A DNA stretch of 64,000 nucleotides from Novosphingobium umbonatum. GTDB taxonomy: Bacteria > Pseudomonadota > Alphaproteobacteria > Sphingomonadales > Sphingomonadaceae. Below are positions 42,785 to 51,974 of the stretch, in pieces. The first letter of the stretch is position 1. Each line of letters begins with the position of its first letter. The DNA is taken from the NCBI RefSeq assembly GCF_004005905.1, contig NZ_SACO01000014.1:28392-92391 (forward strand), in the 5' to 3' direction. The notes beneath the pieces are model-generated. The model did no database searches. It saw only the letters and a list, made by a program, of their open reading frames with translations, and was not told the DNA's origin. Made by a program: the position numbers and the translations under genes.

Positions 42785-45457
42785 ATGCAGCTAGTCATCG
42801 TCGAATCGCCGGCCAAGGCCAAGACTATCGAGAAATATCTGGGCAAGGATTACCGCGTTTTGGCCTCTTATGGCCATATTCGCGACCTGCCGCCCAAGGA
42901 TGGATCGGTTCGCCCCGACGAAGATTTCGCGATGGATTGGGAACTCTATGGCGACAAACAATCCCGCGTGCGCGAGATTTCCGATCTGGCCAAACAGGCC
43001 GACCGACTGATCCTCGCGACTGACCCTGATCGCGAAGGCGAGGCTATTTCGTGGCATGTGCGCGAGCTGCTGGCCAAGCGCCGCGCCTTGCCCAAGGATG
43101 TGCAGCGCGTAACCTTCAACGCCATCACCAAGGATGCGGTGACCACGGCGATGAAACAGCCGCGCGATCTGGATCAGGATCTGATCGACGCCTATCTTGC
43201 CCGCCGCGCGCTGGATTACCTGTTCGGCTTTACGCTGTCTCCGGTGCTGTGGCGCAAGTTGCCCGGCGCGAAATCGGCAGGGCGTGTGCAATCGGTGGCC
43301 CTGCGCCTGATTGTGGAGCGTGAGCGCGAGATCGAGGCATTCCGCCCTCAGGAATATTGGCAGGTCATCGCCAGCCTGATGCAGGATGGCACCCGCTTCC
43401 CCGCGCGTCTGGTGAAATTTGAAGGGCAAAAGCTGGACAAGTTGAGCCTTGGCGATGAGGGTATTGCCCTGCGCGCCAAGGCGGCGGTGGAAAGCGGCGC
43501 TTTCCGCGTGGAGGAGGTGGAGACCAAGCCGGTCCGCCGTAATCCCTATCCACCTTTCACCACCTCCACCCTGCAACAGGAGGCCGCGCGCAAGCTGGGC
43601 TTTTCGGCCAGCCATACGATGCGCGTGGCGCAAACCCTGTATGAGGCAGGCGCCATCACCTATATGCGTACCGACGGTGTGCAGATGGACCCCAGCGCGA
43701 TTGCCGCCGCGCGTCAGGAAATCCATGACCGCTTCTCTGGCCATTATTGCCCTGAAAAGCCGCGCCATTACGAAACCAAGGCCAAGAATGCGCAGGAGGC
43801 CCACGAGGCGATCCGTCCCACCGATTTCAAGCGCGACACCTATGGCAGCGGTGATGAGGCCAAGCTCTATGGCCTGATTTGGAAGCGTGCGCTTGCCAGC
43901 CAGATGGCCAGCGCCGCGCTGGAGCGCACCACGGTGACGCTGCGCGATGGCACGGGCATGCATGAATTGCGCGCCACCGGTCAGGTCGTGAAATTCCCCG
44001 GCTTCATGGCGGTCTATGACGAAAGCCGTGATGCCAAGCCCGATAGCGACGAGGATGACGGTAATCTGCTACCCTTGTTGAACAAGGGCGATATGCCGGT
44101 GAAGGACAAGGTGGAGGCGAGCCAGCATTTCACCCAGCCCCCGCCGCGCTTCTCCGAAGCCAGCTTGGTGAAGCGTCTGGAAGAACTGGGCATTGGTCGT
44201 CCTTCCACCTATGCGGCCACGCTTCAGGTGCTGAAGGATCGCGCCTATGTGCGAACCGAGAAAAACCGTTTCTTTGCAGAAGAATCGGGGCGGTTGCTCA
44301 CCGCATTTCTCGAACGCTTCTTCCCGCGCTATGTGGCCTATGAATTCACCGCGGGCATGGAAGACGAACTCGACGATGTGTCGGGCGGGCGTGCAGGGTG
44401 GAAGGCGCTACTCGAAGCCTTCTGGAAGGACTTCAAGCCCAAAAGCGACGAGGTGATGGAGAAGAAGCCTTCGGAAGTGACCGAGGCTTTGGATGAATTC
44501 CTGTCCGACTATCTGTTCCCGCCCAAGGAGGATGGATCGGACCCGCGCAAATGCCCGCAATGTGAAACGGGGCGTATCTCGCTGCGCGGCGGTCGCTATG
44601 GCGCGTTTATCGCTTGCAACAATTACCCCGAATGCAAATTCACCCGCAAGTTCGCTCAACCGGGCGGCAGCGGTGATGCGGGCGAGGAAGGCGAGCTGGG
44701 CAAGCATCCGGAAACGGGAGAGCCCATCCTGCGTAAGTCTGGCCGTTTTGGCCCCTATATCCAGATGGGCGATGGCGAGACCAAGAAGATGGCCTCGATC
44801 CCCAAGGATATTGGCGAGATGACGCTCGACTGGGCGGTTAAACTGCTCAGCCTGCCGCGCACCATTGGCCAGCATCCCGAAACGGGTGAGCCGATTACCG
44901 CCAGCATTGGCCGCTATGGCCCCTATCTGGCGCATAAGGGCAAATATGCCCGCCTGCGTGGCACGGCTGAAGTGTTTGAGACCGGCATGAATATGGCCGT
45001 GGCCAAGCTGGCCGAAGCGGCCGCCGGTGGTGGCCGCAGCCGCAATGCGCCTGCCGAACCGCTCAAGGTCTTTGGCGCACATCCCACCAGCGGGGGCGAG
45101 ATCAAGCTGTTGGCGGGCCGTTATGGCGCCTATGTGACCGATGGCACCACCAATGCGACCCTGCCCAAGACGGTGGATCAGAACGATCTGACGCTGGAAC
45201 AGGCGATTGCCCTGATCGACGAGCGCGCCGCCAAGGGGCCAGCTAAGGGCAAGAAGAAGGCTCCCGCCAAAAAGGCCGCGCCCAAGAAGGCTGCTGCGAC
45301 CAAGGCGAAAAAGACCGACGGTGAGGAAGGCGCGGAAGGCGAGGTGAAGAAAAAGGCCGCTCCGAAAAAGGCGGCTGCAAAAACCACCGCCAAGGCCAGC
45401 CCTGCCAAAAAGCCGGCGGCCAAGAAACCCGCCGCTAAAAAAGCGGCTGCTGAATAA
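42785..45457 (+). CDS. topA: DNA topoisomerase I
   Basis: 890 residues. Relaxes negative supercoils by single-strand passage. TOPRIM domain at the N-terminus (VIVESPAKAKTIEKYLG; metal-binding DPDREGE near residue 80), active-site Tyr293 in ITYMRTD, a zinc finger with four Cys (CPQCETG...CNNYPECKF, about 597-630), then three HPETGEP/GRYGPY-type repeats. The last 75 residues are a Lys/Ala-Pro tail (KKAAPKKAAAK) that resembles histone H1-like DNA-binding tails and is common in alphaproteobacterial TopA. A terminator follows directly. Confidence 0.97.
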   Translation: MQLVIVESPAKAKTIEKYLGKDYRVLASYGHIRDLPPKDGSVRPDEDFAMDWELYGDKQSRVREISDLAKQADRLILATDPDREGEAISWHVRELLAKRRALPKDVQRVTFNAITKDAVTTAMKQPRDLDQDLIDAYLARRALDYLFGFTLSPVLWRKLPGAKSAGRVQSVALRLIVEREREIEAFRPQEYWQVIASLMQDGTRFPARLVKFEGQKLDKLSLGDEGIALRAKAAVESGAFRVEEVETKPVRRNPYPPFTTSTLQQEAARKLGFSASHTMRVAQTLYEAGAITYMRTDGVQMDPSAIAAARQEIHDRFSGHYCPEKPRHYETKAKNAQEAHEAIRPTDFKRDTYGSGDEAKLYGLIWKRALASQMASAALERTTVTLRDGTGMHELRATGQVVKFPGFMAVYDESRDAKPDSDEDDGNLLPLLNKGDMPVKDKVEASQHFTQPPPRFSEASLVKRLEELGIGRPSTYAATLQVLKDRAYVRTEKNRFFAEESGRLLTAFLERFFPRYVAYEFTAGMEDELDDVSGGRAGWKALLEAFWKDFKPKSDEVMEKKPSEVTEALDEFLSDYLFPPKEDGSDPRKCPQCETGRISLRGGRYGAFIACNNYPECKFTRKFAQPGGSGDAGEEGELGKHPETGEPILRKSGRFGPYIQMGDGETKKMASIPKDIGEMTLDWAVKLLSLPRTIGQHPETGEPITASIGRYGPYLAHKGKYARLRGTAEVFETGMNMAVAKLAEAAAGGGRSRNAPAEPLKVFGAHPTSGGEIKLLAGRYGAYVTDGTTNATLPKTVDQNDLTLEQAIALIDERAAKGPAKGKKKAPAKKAAPKKAAATKAKKTDGEEGAEGEVKKKAAPKKAAAKTTAKASPAKKPAAKKPAAKKAAAE

Positions 45458-45458
45458 C

Positions 45459-45497
45459 AAAAAGCCCGGCGAGAGGATGTCCTCCCCCGGGCTTTTT
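45459..45497. terminator. Bidirectional terminator between topA and the glycosyltransferase
   Basis: AAAAAGCCCGG / CCGGGCTTTTT stem with an inner AGGA/TCCT stem; A and T runs at both ends. Confidence 0.9.
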
Positions 45498-45518
45498 CGT
45501 GGGTGCTATTCCTGCATT

Positions 45519-47162
45519 TTAACGCAGGGCGATGTTCCCGTCACCCTTGCCCTTGTTCTGAACCAGCAGCGAGGGCGTAGGCTCTGGCTGCGGCGCAGCA
45601 GTTGCGGGCTTCAATTTATAGATCAACAGCCCGCGCCAACCCACCGGCAGCAGTGCCTGCAACTGGTAATCGCGGTGCAATTCGTTGAAAATCATATTCC
45701 GCGTCTGCCAATTCACCGGCAGGGATGAAGGCTGCACCGTCATCACCACCACTTGCGGGCGGGTGGCCATGATATGCGCCACTTCCTGCGCTGCATTCAC
45801 ACCCAGCGCGTTCACATCGACCATGCCGTTGAGATGGTTGGGGAACACATAGCGGGTGACAAAACAGGTGTTGGTCATCAGATAGAGGATCGGATCGCCT
45901 TCGTTGATATAGGCGCAGCCCGTGCCCTGCGGCGTCACAGCGGCGGCGCGGATCGTCGCGGCGGCGGCTTCGACCTGCTCGGTCGTGCCATGGTGGCGGG
46001 TGTTGTAAATGGTCACCACGGCGGCGGCGACAATGCCCAGCCCGATCATAAACCGCGTGATCCAACGCAGCGGGCGTGCCTGACCTAGGGCAGGGGCCGA
46101 GGCGATCATCAGGGGCACCAGCAAGGGCGCGACATAATGGTCATACCATGTGCCAAAGATCAAAAAGCCCAGCGTAGCCGCGCCTGCCCAATAACGCAGG
46201 AAAGACTGGGTGCAGGCGGCATGGCCAGCCAGCTTTGGCAGGTGACGCGGCGCCCAGAATAGCGCGACCCAGACGGGCAGGAGCGCCATGGTTTCCTTGA
46301 ACAGGCGGAACATGGAGCCGCCAAAATCTTCATGGCGGCCAAAGATCGACAGGAAATTGGCCTGAATGAATTCATCATTATAGCCATGCGTCACATACCA
46401 GCCCCACGCGGCCAGCGTCGGCACCAACGCCGTCATGGCCCAGCCCGCTGCGGCAGGGGCAATGCGGGCCGTATGCCAGCCCGCCTTGCGCGCCCGCGCC
46501 ATCAGGGCAAAGCCAAAAGCCATGCCTTCGAACAGCACCGTATATTTAAGCTGCATCGCCACGCCGATGACCAGCATGATCGCCGCGCCATGCAGGAACA
46601 GGCGGCGGTCATTGGGCGCAGTCCACACGCGCACCATGGCCAGTGCGCAAAGCGCGATCAACAGGTTGTAATAGACCGGAGCCTGCCCGCCAAAGCAGAA
46701 GAAGGCCGAGAGATAGAGCTGATAGGCAACGCCCGCCCACCATGCGCCCGCACGCGGCGCAATTTCACGCGCGATGCGATAGATGACCAGCGATGTGCCC
46801 GCCACACAGGCCAGCGCCACCAATTGATATTGCAGGATACCTTCGCCACCCAACAGGCGCATGGCGGCAAACAGGATGAACAGGCCAACTGGTTTGCGGT
46901 CCCAAATGTCCACAAAAGGCACCGCGCCATGCAGCATGCGGTCGCCCACCAGCAGATAGAATTGTTCGTCAATATGGATGACGGGAAAGCCCAAAGTGCC
47001 CCCGCGCACCAGCAACCCCACCAGCAAATAGGCAAAGCCGACCAAGGCCAGTTCTTGCCACCGCGCCAGCCCCATGCGACGCTCGGCCCCGATGCCGCGC
47101 TCGGCTTCCTCGGGGAAAGCCCCGCGCAAGCGTTGCGGTAAAGCTGCAAGAAATTCGCTCAT
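45519..47162 (-). CDS. GT-C (family 39-like) membrane glycosyltransferase
   Basis: 547 residues with about 10-12 hydrophobic segments. The first periplasmic loop carries the acidic catalytic-type motif IDEQFYLLVGDRM and a second DIWDRKPVGL element, as in ArnT/PMT-like GT-C transferases that use polyprenyl-phosphate sugars. The C-terminal 110 residues form a hydrophilic domain with a Cys pair. Acceptor and sugar are unknown. Single gene; no LPS or lipid-carrier genes adjacent. Confidence 0.8.
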   Translation of the reverse strand: MSEFLAALPQRLRGAFPEEAERGIGAERRMGLARWQELALVGFAYLLVGLLVRGGTLGFPVIHIDEQFYLLVGDRMLHGAVPFVDIWDRKPVGLFILFAAMRLLGGEGILQYQLVALACVAGTSLVIYRIAREIAPRAGAWWAGVAYQLYLSAFFCFGGQAPVYYNLLIALCALAMVRVWTAPNDRRLFLHGAAIMLVIGVAMQLKYTVLFEGMAFGFALMARARKAGWHTARIAPAAAGWAMTALVPTLAAWGWYVTHGYNDEFIQANFLSIFGRHEDFGGSMFRLFKETMALLPVWVALFWAPRHLPKLAGHAACTQSFLRYWAGAATLGFLIFGTWYDHYVAPLLVPLMIASAPALGQARPLRWITRFMIGLGIVAAAVVTIYNTRHHGTTEQVEAAAATIRAAAVTPQGTGCAYINEGDPILYLMTNTCFVTRYVFPNHLNGMVDVNALGVNAAQEVAHIMATRPQVVVMTVQPSSLPVNWQTRNMIFNELHRDYQLQALLPVGWRGLLIYKLKPATAAPQPEPTPSLLVQNKGKGDGNIALR

Positions 47163-47332
47163 TGACCCATTACTCCGTCCCGCTTTCCCTTACCCCCTTT
47201 TCCCGCCGGACCCCCATCCTGCGAGAAAAAGCATGGGTCAGCCGGTTGCCGGTTCCGTTGCCGCCATGGCTTTGCTCCTGAATTTCAAATCAGCCCTAGC
47301 TTTGTAGCACGGCTGATACAATTCCTGCCGCA

Positions 47333-47361
47333 ACAGCGGGCCAGAGGCAATGGCCCGCTGT
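47333..47361. terminator. Stem-loop ACAGCGGGCC/GGCCCGCTGT, possible end of the lepB-rnc-era operon
   Basis: Perfect 10-bp arms with a 9-base loop, 26 bp beyond the era stop codon. No T-run follows on the minus strand, so termination is inferred. Confidence 0.45.
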
Positions 47362-47386
47362 GGGACAGGATAGGTATTCTGGCGTA

Positions 47387-48301
47387 TCACTTGACCCAAT
47401 CTAGGCCGATTTCCTCGTAAATCTCACGCGAGTCGGCCCAGTTTTCGTCCACCTTCACATGGATGAACAGATGCACGGGTTGGCCCAGGATCTCGGACAG
47501 CTCCTTGCGTGCGGCCTCGCCAATCGCCTTGATCCGCGCGCCGCGCTTGCCCAGCACGATGGGCTTCTGGCTTTCACGCGCGATCACTACCTGCTGGTGG
47601 ATTTCCACGCTGCCATCCTTGCGCTGGGTATAGCTTTCGGGACGCACCGTGCTGTCATAGGGCAGCTCGTCATGCAGCTGGCGATAGAGCTGCTCGCGGG
47701 TGATTTCGCAGGCCATGAGGCGTTCGGACGCATCGGAGACCTGATCCTCGGGGAAGTTCCAGGGGCCTACGGGCATCAGATCGGCCAGACGGGCCTTCAA
47801 CTGCGCCACGCCATCATTGGTGGAGGCCGAGATGAAGAACACCTCGTCAAACGGAATGATGCCTACCAGTTCCTGCGCCAGCACCAGCAGGGGCTCCTTG
47901 GCGATCAGGTCCACCTTGTTGAGCACCAGAATCTTGCGCTCGGGCCGGTCCTTCAGGGTTTCGAGGATTTCGAACAGAGCCTCGCGGTTTTTCTTGGCGG
48001 CATCCACCACCATCAGAATGGCGTCGGCCTCCTGCGCACCTTCCCATGCGGCGGCGACCATGGCGCGGTCCAGACGGCGGCGCGGGGCAAAGATGCCGGG
48101 CGTGTCGGCCAGAATGATCTGCGCGTTGTGCTTGTCGCTCTGTTCCAGCGCAATGCCCATCAGGCGGGCGCGAGTGGTTTGTGCCTTGGCCGACACAATC
48201 GCCACTTTCTGCCCCACCAGCGCGTTGACCAGCGTGGATTTGCCCGCATTGGGCGCCCCGATAACGGCCACAAGACCGCAGGATTCTGCTACTTCACTCA
48301 T
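47387..48301 (-). CDS. era: GTPase Era
   Basis: 304 residues. Ribosome-assembly GTPase binding the 3' end of 16S rRNA. G domain: GAPNAGKST (residues 15-23), DTPGI, NKVD; a C-terminal KH domain follows (VARESQKPIVLGKRGARIKAIGEAARKEL and GQPVHLFIHVKVDENW). The start at 48301 overlaps the rnc stop by 4 nt (ATGA), so the two are coupled. A longer open frame upstream is non-homologous and overlaps rnc. Confidence 0.96.
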   Translation of the reverse strand: MSEVAESCGLVAVIGAPNAGKSTLVNALVGQKVAIVSAKAQTTRARLMGIALEQSDKHNAQIILADTPGIFAPRRRLDRAMVAAAWEGAQEADAILMVVDAAKKNREALFEILETLKDRPERKILVLNKVDLIAKEPLLVLAQELVGIIPFDEVFFISASTNDGVAQLKARLADLMPVGPWNFPEDQVSDASERLMACEITREQLYRQLHDELPYDSTVRPESYTQRKDGSVEIHQQVVIARESQKPIVLGKRGARIKAIGEAARKELSEILGQPVHLFIHVKVDENWADSREIYEEIGLDWVK

Positions 48302-49002
48302 CCAAATTGCCTCAAAAATTCTGCGGCGGCCAAGGTTTCGGCCTCCTGTTTGCTGTTGGCGACCGCTTCCACCTCGCCCACACCCTTGATCCCCACCGCC
48401 ACGGTAAAGCGGGCGGCGTGATCGGGGCCGGAACGATCGACCAGTCGATATTCCGGAGTCTTGCGACGATTGCCCGCGGCCCATTCCTGCAATGCGGATT
48501 TGGGATGCTTGGCTTGGCCGGCCTGACCACCCACCGCCTGAGCCCACAGGCGGCGCACCATGGCGCGGGCCGCGTCAAAGCCATGCAGGTGGAAACAGGC
48601 GCCGATCAGCGCCTCCATCACATCGCCAAGGATATTGTCGCTGTTCGATCCGCCATCATCACGGGCCTGCTTGCCCAGACGTATGTGTTCGGGCAGGCCA
48701 ATCTGGCGGGCGATGCTGGCACACATCTGGCGGCTGACCAGCACGTTGAGCCTTTGCGACAGGCGGCCTTCGGCTTCCTGCCCGTTGTTATACAGCCAGT
48801 CGGCAATGGTCAGGCCCAGCACGCGGTCGCCCAGAAATTCAAGGCGCTGGTAATCCTGCACGCTCTTGCCCTTGGGGCCAAGCTGGGCGGTAAAGCTGCC
48901 ATGGGTAAGGGCGGCGACCCATTCGGCCTCGCCCCCGACATTCACACCACTCATCTGCGCCAGAAAGGCGCGGGTTGCTTCATTCAAGGGGGAGGCGCTC
49001 AA
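48298..49002 (-). CDS. rnc: Ribonuclease III
   Basis: About 234 residues. Cleaves double-stranded RNA in rRNA maturation and decay. The RNase III signature ERLEFLGDRVL-like (YQRLEFLGDRVLGL) and the catalytic DVMEALIGA are visible, followed by a C-terminal dsRNA-binding domain (KSALQEWAAG... VGEVEAVANSKQEAETLAA). Start taken as TTG at 49002, which overlaps the lepB stop as TTGA and has GGGGG upstream; a later TTG at 48987 is possible. Middle gene of lepB-rnc-era. Confidence 0.93.
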   Translation of the reverse strand: MSASPLNEATRAFLAQMSGVNVGGEAEWVAALTHGSFTAQLGPKGKSVQDYQRLEFLGDRVLGLTIADWLYNNGQEAEGRLSQRLNVLVSRQMCASIARQIGLPEHIRLGKQARDDGGSNSDNILGDVMEALIGACFHLHGFDAARAMVRRLWAQAVGGQAGQAKHPKSALQEWAAGNRRKTPEYRLVDRSGPDHAARFTVAVGIKGVGEVEAVANSKQEAETLAAAEFLRQFG

Positions 49003-49892
49003 AAGGTGCCCCCGATGCGGTTGAGGCGGGCAGCGGTGAACCACGTCCAGGGCAGCAGCCAGTTGGACGAGCCATCGGTCGACCACATCATGATTGTGGC
49101 GCGACCCACCAGATTGCCCTGCGGCACATAGCCAATGCCGCCCACGTCGGTGGAAAAGCGGCTGTCCATCGAATTGTCGCGGTCATCGCCCATCAGGAAC
49201 AGCGCGCCCTCGGGCACGATATAGGGCAGGGTATTGTCCTGCGGGGTCGGCTCCATGTCGATGACATTGTAGCTCTTGCCCGGCTTGCCACCATCGGAGG
49301 GCAGCGTTTCCTTGAACTGGGGATAATGGCAGACTTTGCTGCCATCGGCTTTCTTCACCTCGTAATTGACCGCAAGGCCATAGCGCGGCTCATAGCAATG
49401 GGTGTTGGCCGAAACGGCGATCTCGAAATCCTCGATCCGCTGCTTGGGCATGGCATTGCCGTTGATATAGAGCACGCCACCCTTCATCTGGATCGTGTCA
49501 CCGGGCAGGCCGATCACGCGTTTGATCCAGTCGTCATGGTTGGCCGGAGGCGCCTTGAAGATCACCACATCGCCGCGCTGGGGCTGGCTGGCGAAAATGC
49601 GGCCGGGGATCAGCGGCAGGCTGAGCGGCAGCGAATATTGCGAATAGCCATAGGGCCATTTGGCGGCCAGCAAATAGTCACCATTGACCAGACGCGGCAG
49701 CATCGATTCGCTGGGGATGTTGAAGGGCGAGAAGAAAAAGCTGCGGAAGATGCCTACGATAAGCACCAGCTTGACGAGGAAGACGAAAAAATTTTCTTCT
49801 TCCTGCGGCTTTTTACCCGCGGCGGGCGCAGGTGTGCCAGCAGCGTTCAGGGCAGGGTTGGTGTCATCGGCGCCGGGCGCGGTATCGGTCAT
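48999..49892 (-). CDS. lepB: Signal peptidase I
   Basis: 297 residues. Removes signal peptides of Sec and Tat substrates. One transmembrane segment (about residues 34-55), catalytic Ser63 in PSESMLP, general-base Lys124 in KRVIGLPGD, and the C-terminal GDDRDNSMDSR box. The N-terminus has an extra Ala/Pro-rich cytoplasmic stretch. First gene of the operon lepB-rnc-era. Confidence 0.96.
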   Translation of the reverse strand: MTDTAPGADDTNPALNAAGTPAPAAGKKPQEEENFFVFLVKLVLIVGIFRSFFFSPFNIPSESMLPRLVNGDYLLAAKWPYGYSQYSLPLSLPLIPGRIFASQPQRGDVVIFKAPPANHDDWIKRVIGLPGDTIQMKGGVLYINGNAMPKQRIEDFEIAVSANTHCYEPRYGLAVNYEVKKADGSKVCHYPQFKETLPSDGGKPGKSYNVIDMEPTPQDNTLPYIVPEGALFLMGDDRDNSMDSRFSTDVGGIGYVPQGNLVGRATIMMWSTDGSSNWLLPWTWFTAARLNRIGGTF

Positions 49893-50247
49893 CTTGGCTT
49901 AGTCCTCAAGCAGGGCTTACCATAGGCCCATGTTGGCGGAAAGCGCCTGCGTCAAGCCGCTTTGGCCGCTTGGGACAGGTTCCGCGCCGAAAAGAGCCGC
50001 TTTTGGCGCTGTTTTGATGTTTGCGGCCTGAGCCTTGGATGAACGTTGAGAGCGGCTTGGGCGGGGCCGGTTTGATCAGTCCTGCTTACAAAGCTTTACC
50101 GCGCATGCGAGATGCTGCCTTTCTGCTGAAACGAATTCATGGCCTCTTGCGCGGGGTGAGACTGTCCAGCCCCCTTGGCCGCGCGGCTTTGGCAGGGCAT
50201 AGGGCGGGGGACAGACCCATTCGACACTCATGCAGGAGACAAGGCGC
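49893..50247. other. Divergent intergenic region between lepB and pgi
   Basis: 355 bp containing no supportable gene; the open frame 50021-50614 is a shadow of pgi. It should hold both the lepB-operon and pgi promoters. I see no distinctive operator or riboswitch-like fold by eye. Confidence 0.5.
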
Positions 50248-51816
50248 GTGTCCAATCAACAAACGGTTCAGGCGATCTGGGATCGTCTCAAGGCGCTGCC
50301 CAAGCCCACGCTGGCACAATTGTTCGCGCAGGATGCCAACCGGCTTGAACTGCTCTCGGCCCGTATCGAGCTGGGTGAGGACAGCGAAGGCGAGGTTGAG
50401 GACGAACTGGCCTATAATCTGGGCGGTATCCGCTTTGACTGGTCCAAGACCCATCTGGACGCGGCGCATCTGGCCGAGTTCGAGCAGCTGGCGCAGGCGA
50501 TGGATTTCGATGGCCGCCGCGCGCAATTGTTCAATGGCGAGAAGATCAACAACACCGAAGGCCGCGCCGCCGAACATACCGCCATGCGCGGGGTTGGCCT
50601 TGATACCAGCGTAGAGGAAGCGCAGGCCCTGCATCAGCGCATGGCGTCGCTGGTCGAGGCGATCCACGAAGGCGCGCTGGGTGAGGTGAAGCATCTGATC
50701 CATATCGGCATTGGCGGCAGCGCGCTTGGCCCCGCTCTGGCGATTGACGCGCTGACCCGTGATGGCGCGATGGTGGATGTGCATGTGGTGGCCAATATTG
50801 ACGGCTGCGCGCTGGAGCAGGCGATTCTGGCTTGCGATCCGGCCACTACCTTGATCGCGGTGGCGTCCAAGACTTTCACCACCACCGAAACCATGACCAA
50901 CGCCTTGAGCGCGCTCAACTGGCTTCGCGAGAATGGCGTTGAAGACCCCTATGGTCGCGTGATCGCCTTGACGGCTGCGCCGGAAAAGGCGGTGGAATGG
51001 GGCGTGGATGAAACCCGCGTGCTGCCTTTCCCCGAAAGCGTGGGTGGGCGTTATTCGCTGTGGTCGTCGATCGGCTTCCCCGTGGCCATGGCCATCGGCT
51101 TTGACGGTTTCGCCGAATTCCTTGAAGGCGCGGCGGTGATCGATCAGCATTTCGCCGAAGCGGAAGGCGCGGCCAACCTGCCCCTGCGTGCGGCCTTTGC
51201 CGATCAATTCTACACCCGCATCATGGGCGCCCAGACCCGCGCCTGTTTCGCCTATGACGAGCGTCTGGCGCTGCTGCCCGACTATCTCCAGCAATTGGAG
51301 ATGGAATCGAACGGCAAGAGCGTGACCTTTGACGGCGCGCCGGTCGATGGTCCCACCGCTCCCATCACTTGGGGCGGCGTGGGCACTGATGCCCAGCATG
51401 CCGTGTTCCAGTTGCTGCATCAGGGCACGGTGCTGGTGCCGGTGGACTTCATCGCCTCGGTCGCGGCGGGCCATGATCTGGATCCGGCCCATCACCGTAT
51501 CCTGTTGATGAACTGCTTTGCGCAGGGCGCGGCGCTGATGGCGGGCAAGGCCAGCGAGGATGGCGCGCGCGCCTATCCGGGCAACCGCCCCTCGGCCACG
51601 ATTCTGGTCGATGATCTGAACCCTGCCGCCTTGGGCGCCCTGATCGCGTTCCACGAGCATCGCACTTTCGCCAATGCTGTGTTGTTGGGCATCAATCCTT
51701 TTGACCAGTTCGGCGTGGAATTGGGCAAGGAAATTGCCAAATCGATCGACAATGGCAATGCGACGTTCGATCCCAGCACCACGGCTTTGTTGGCTGAGGC
51801 CGGTTTGGCCGACTGA
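50248..51816 (+). CDS. pgi: Glucose-6-phosphate isomerase
   Basis: 522 residues. Interconverts glucose-6-phosphate and fructose-6-phosphate. Family motifs: HIGIGGSALGP (phosphate loop), SKTFTTTETM, VGGRYSLWSSIG, WGGVGTDAQHAVFQLLHQG and the catalytic-lysine region FGVELGKEIAK. Start at the GTG at 50248, because AGGAGA lies 10 nt upstream and would be inside the coding sequence if the ATG at 50230 were used; the difference is 6 residues. Followed by a T-rich hairpin region at about 51832-51880. Confidence 0.95.
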   Translation: MSNQQTVQAIWDRLKALPKPTLAQLFAQDANRLELLSARIELGEDSEGEVEDELAYNLGGIRFDWSKTHLDAAHLAEFEQLAQAMDFDGRRAQLFNGEKINNTEGRAAEHTAMRGVGLDTSVEEAQALHQRMASLVEAIHEGALGEVKHLIHIGIGGSALGPALAIDALTRDGAMVDVHVVANIDGCALEQAILACDPATTLIAVASKTFTTTETMTNALSALNWLRENGVEDPYGRVIALTAAPEKAVEWGVDETRVLPFPESVGGRYSLWSSIGFPVAMAIGFDGFAEFLEGAAVIDQHFAEAEGAANLPLRAAFADQFYTRIMGAQTRACFAYDERLALLPDYLQQLEMESNGKSVTFDGAPVDGPTAPITWGGVGTDAQHAVFQLLHQGTVLVPVDFIASVAAGHDLDPAHHRILLMNCFAQGAALMAGKASEDGARAYPGNRPSATILVDDLNPAALGALIAFHEHRTFANAVLLGINPFDQFGVELGKEIAKSIDNGNATFDPSTTALLAEAGLAD

Positions 51817-51831
51817 TCTTTCATCATCGCG

Positions 51832-51880
51832 TAAAAAAGGAAGGGGTCGGCATGGTAGCGCTGGCCCTTTTCTTTTTGGG
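51832..51880. terminator. Probable terminator after pgi
   Basis: A/G-rich run AAAAAAGGAAGGGG pairs imperfectly with CCCTTTTCTTTTT across a GC-rich centre, giving a T-tract after the stem on the + strand. Confidence 0.55.
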
Positions 51881-51974
51881 ATCGCGCATTTTATTGTGGT
51901 TGCCCTTGGGGTTTCAATTTGTTTAACCTTGCGCCTGCGGGCTGGATTTGTTTCCGGTCATGGGTGGGGGTGTT

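Noticed and set aside
45200..45457. Low-complexity end of topA as a separate or foreign segment
   Set aside because: In frame with topA and typical of the Lys/Ala-rich tail found in alphaproteobacterial topoisomerase I.
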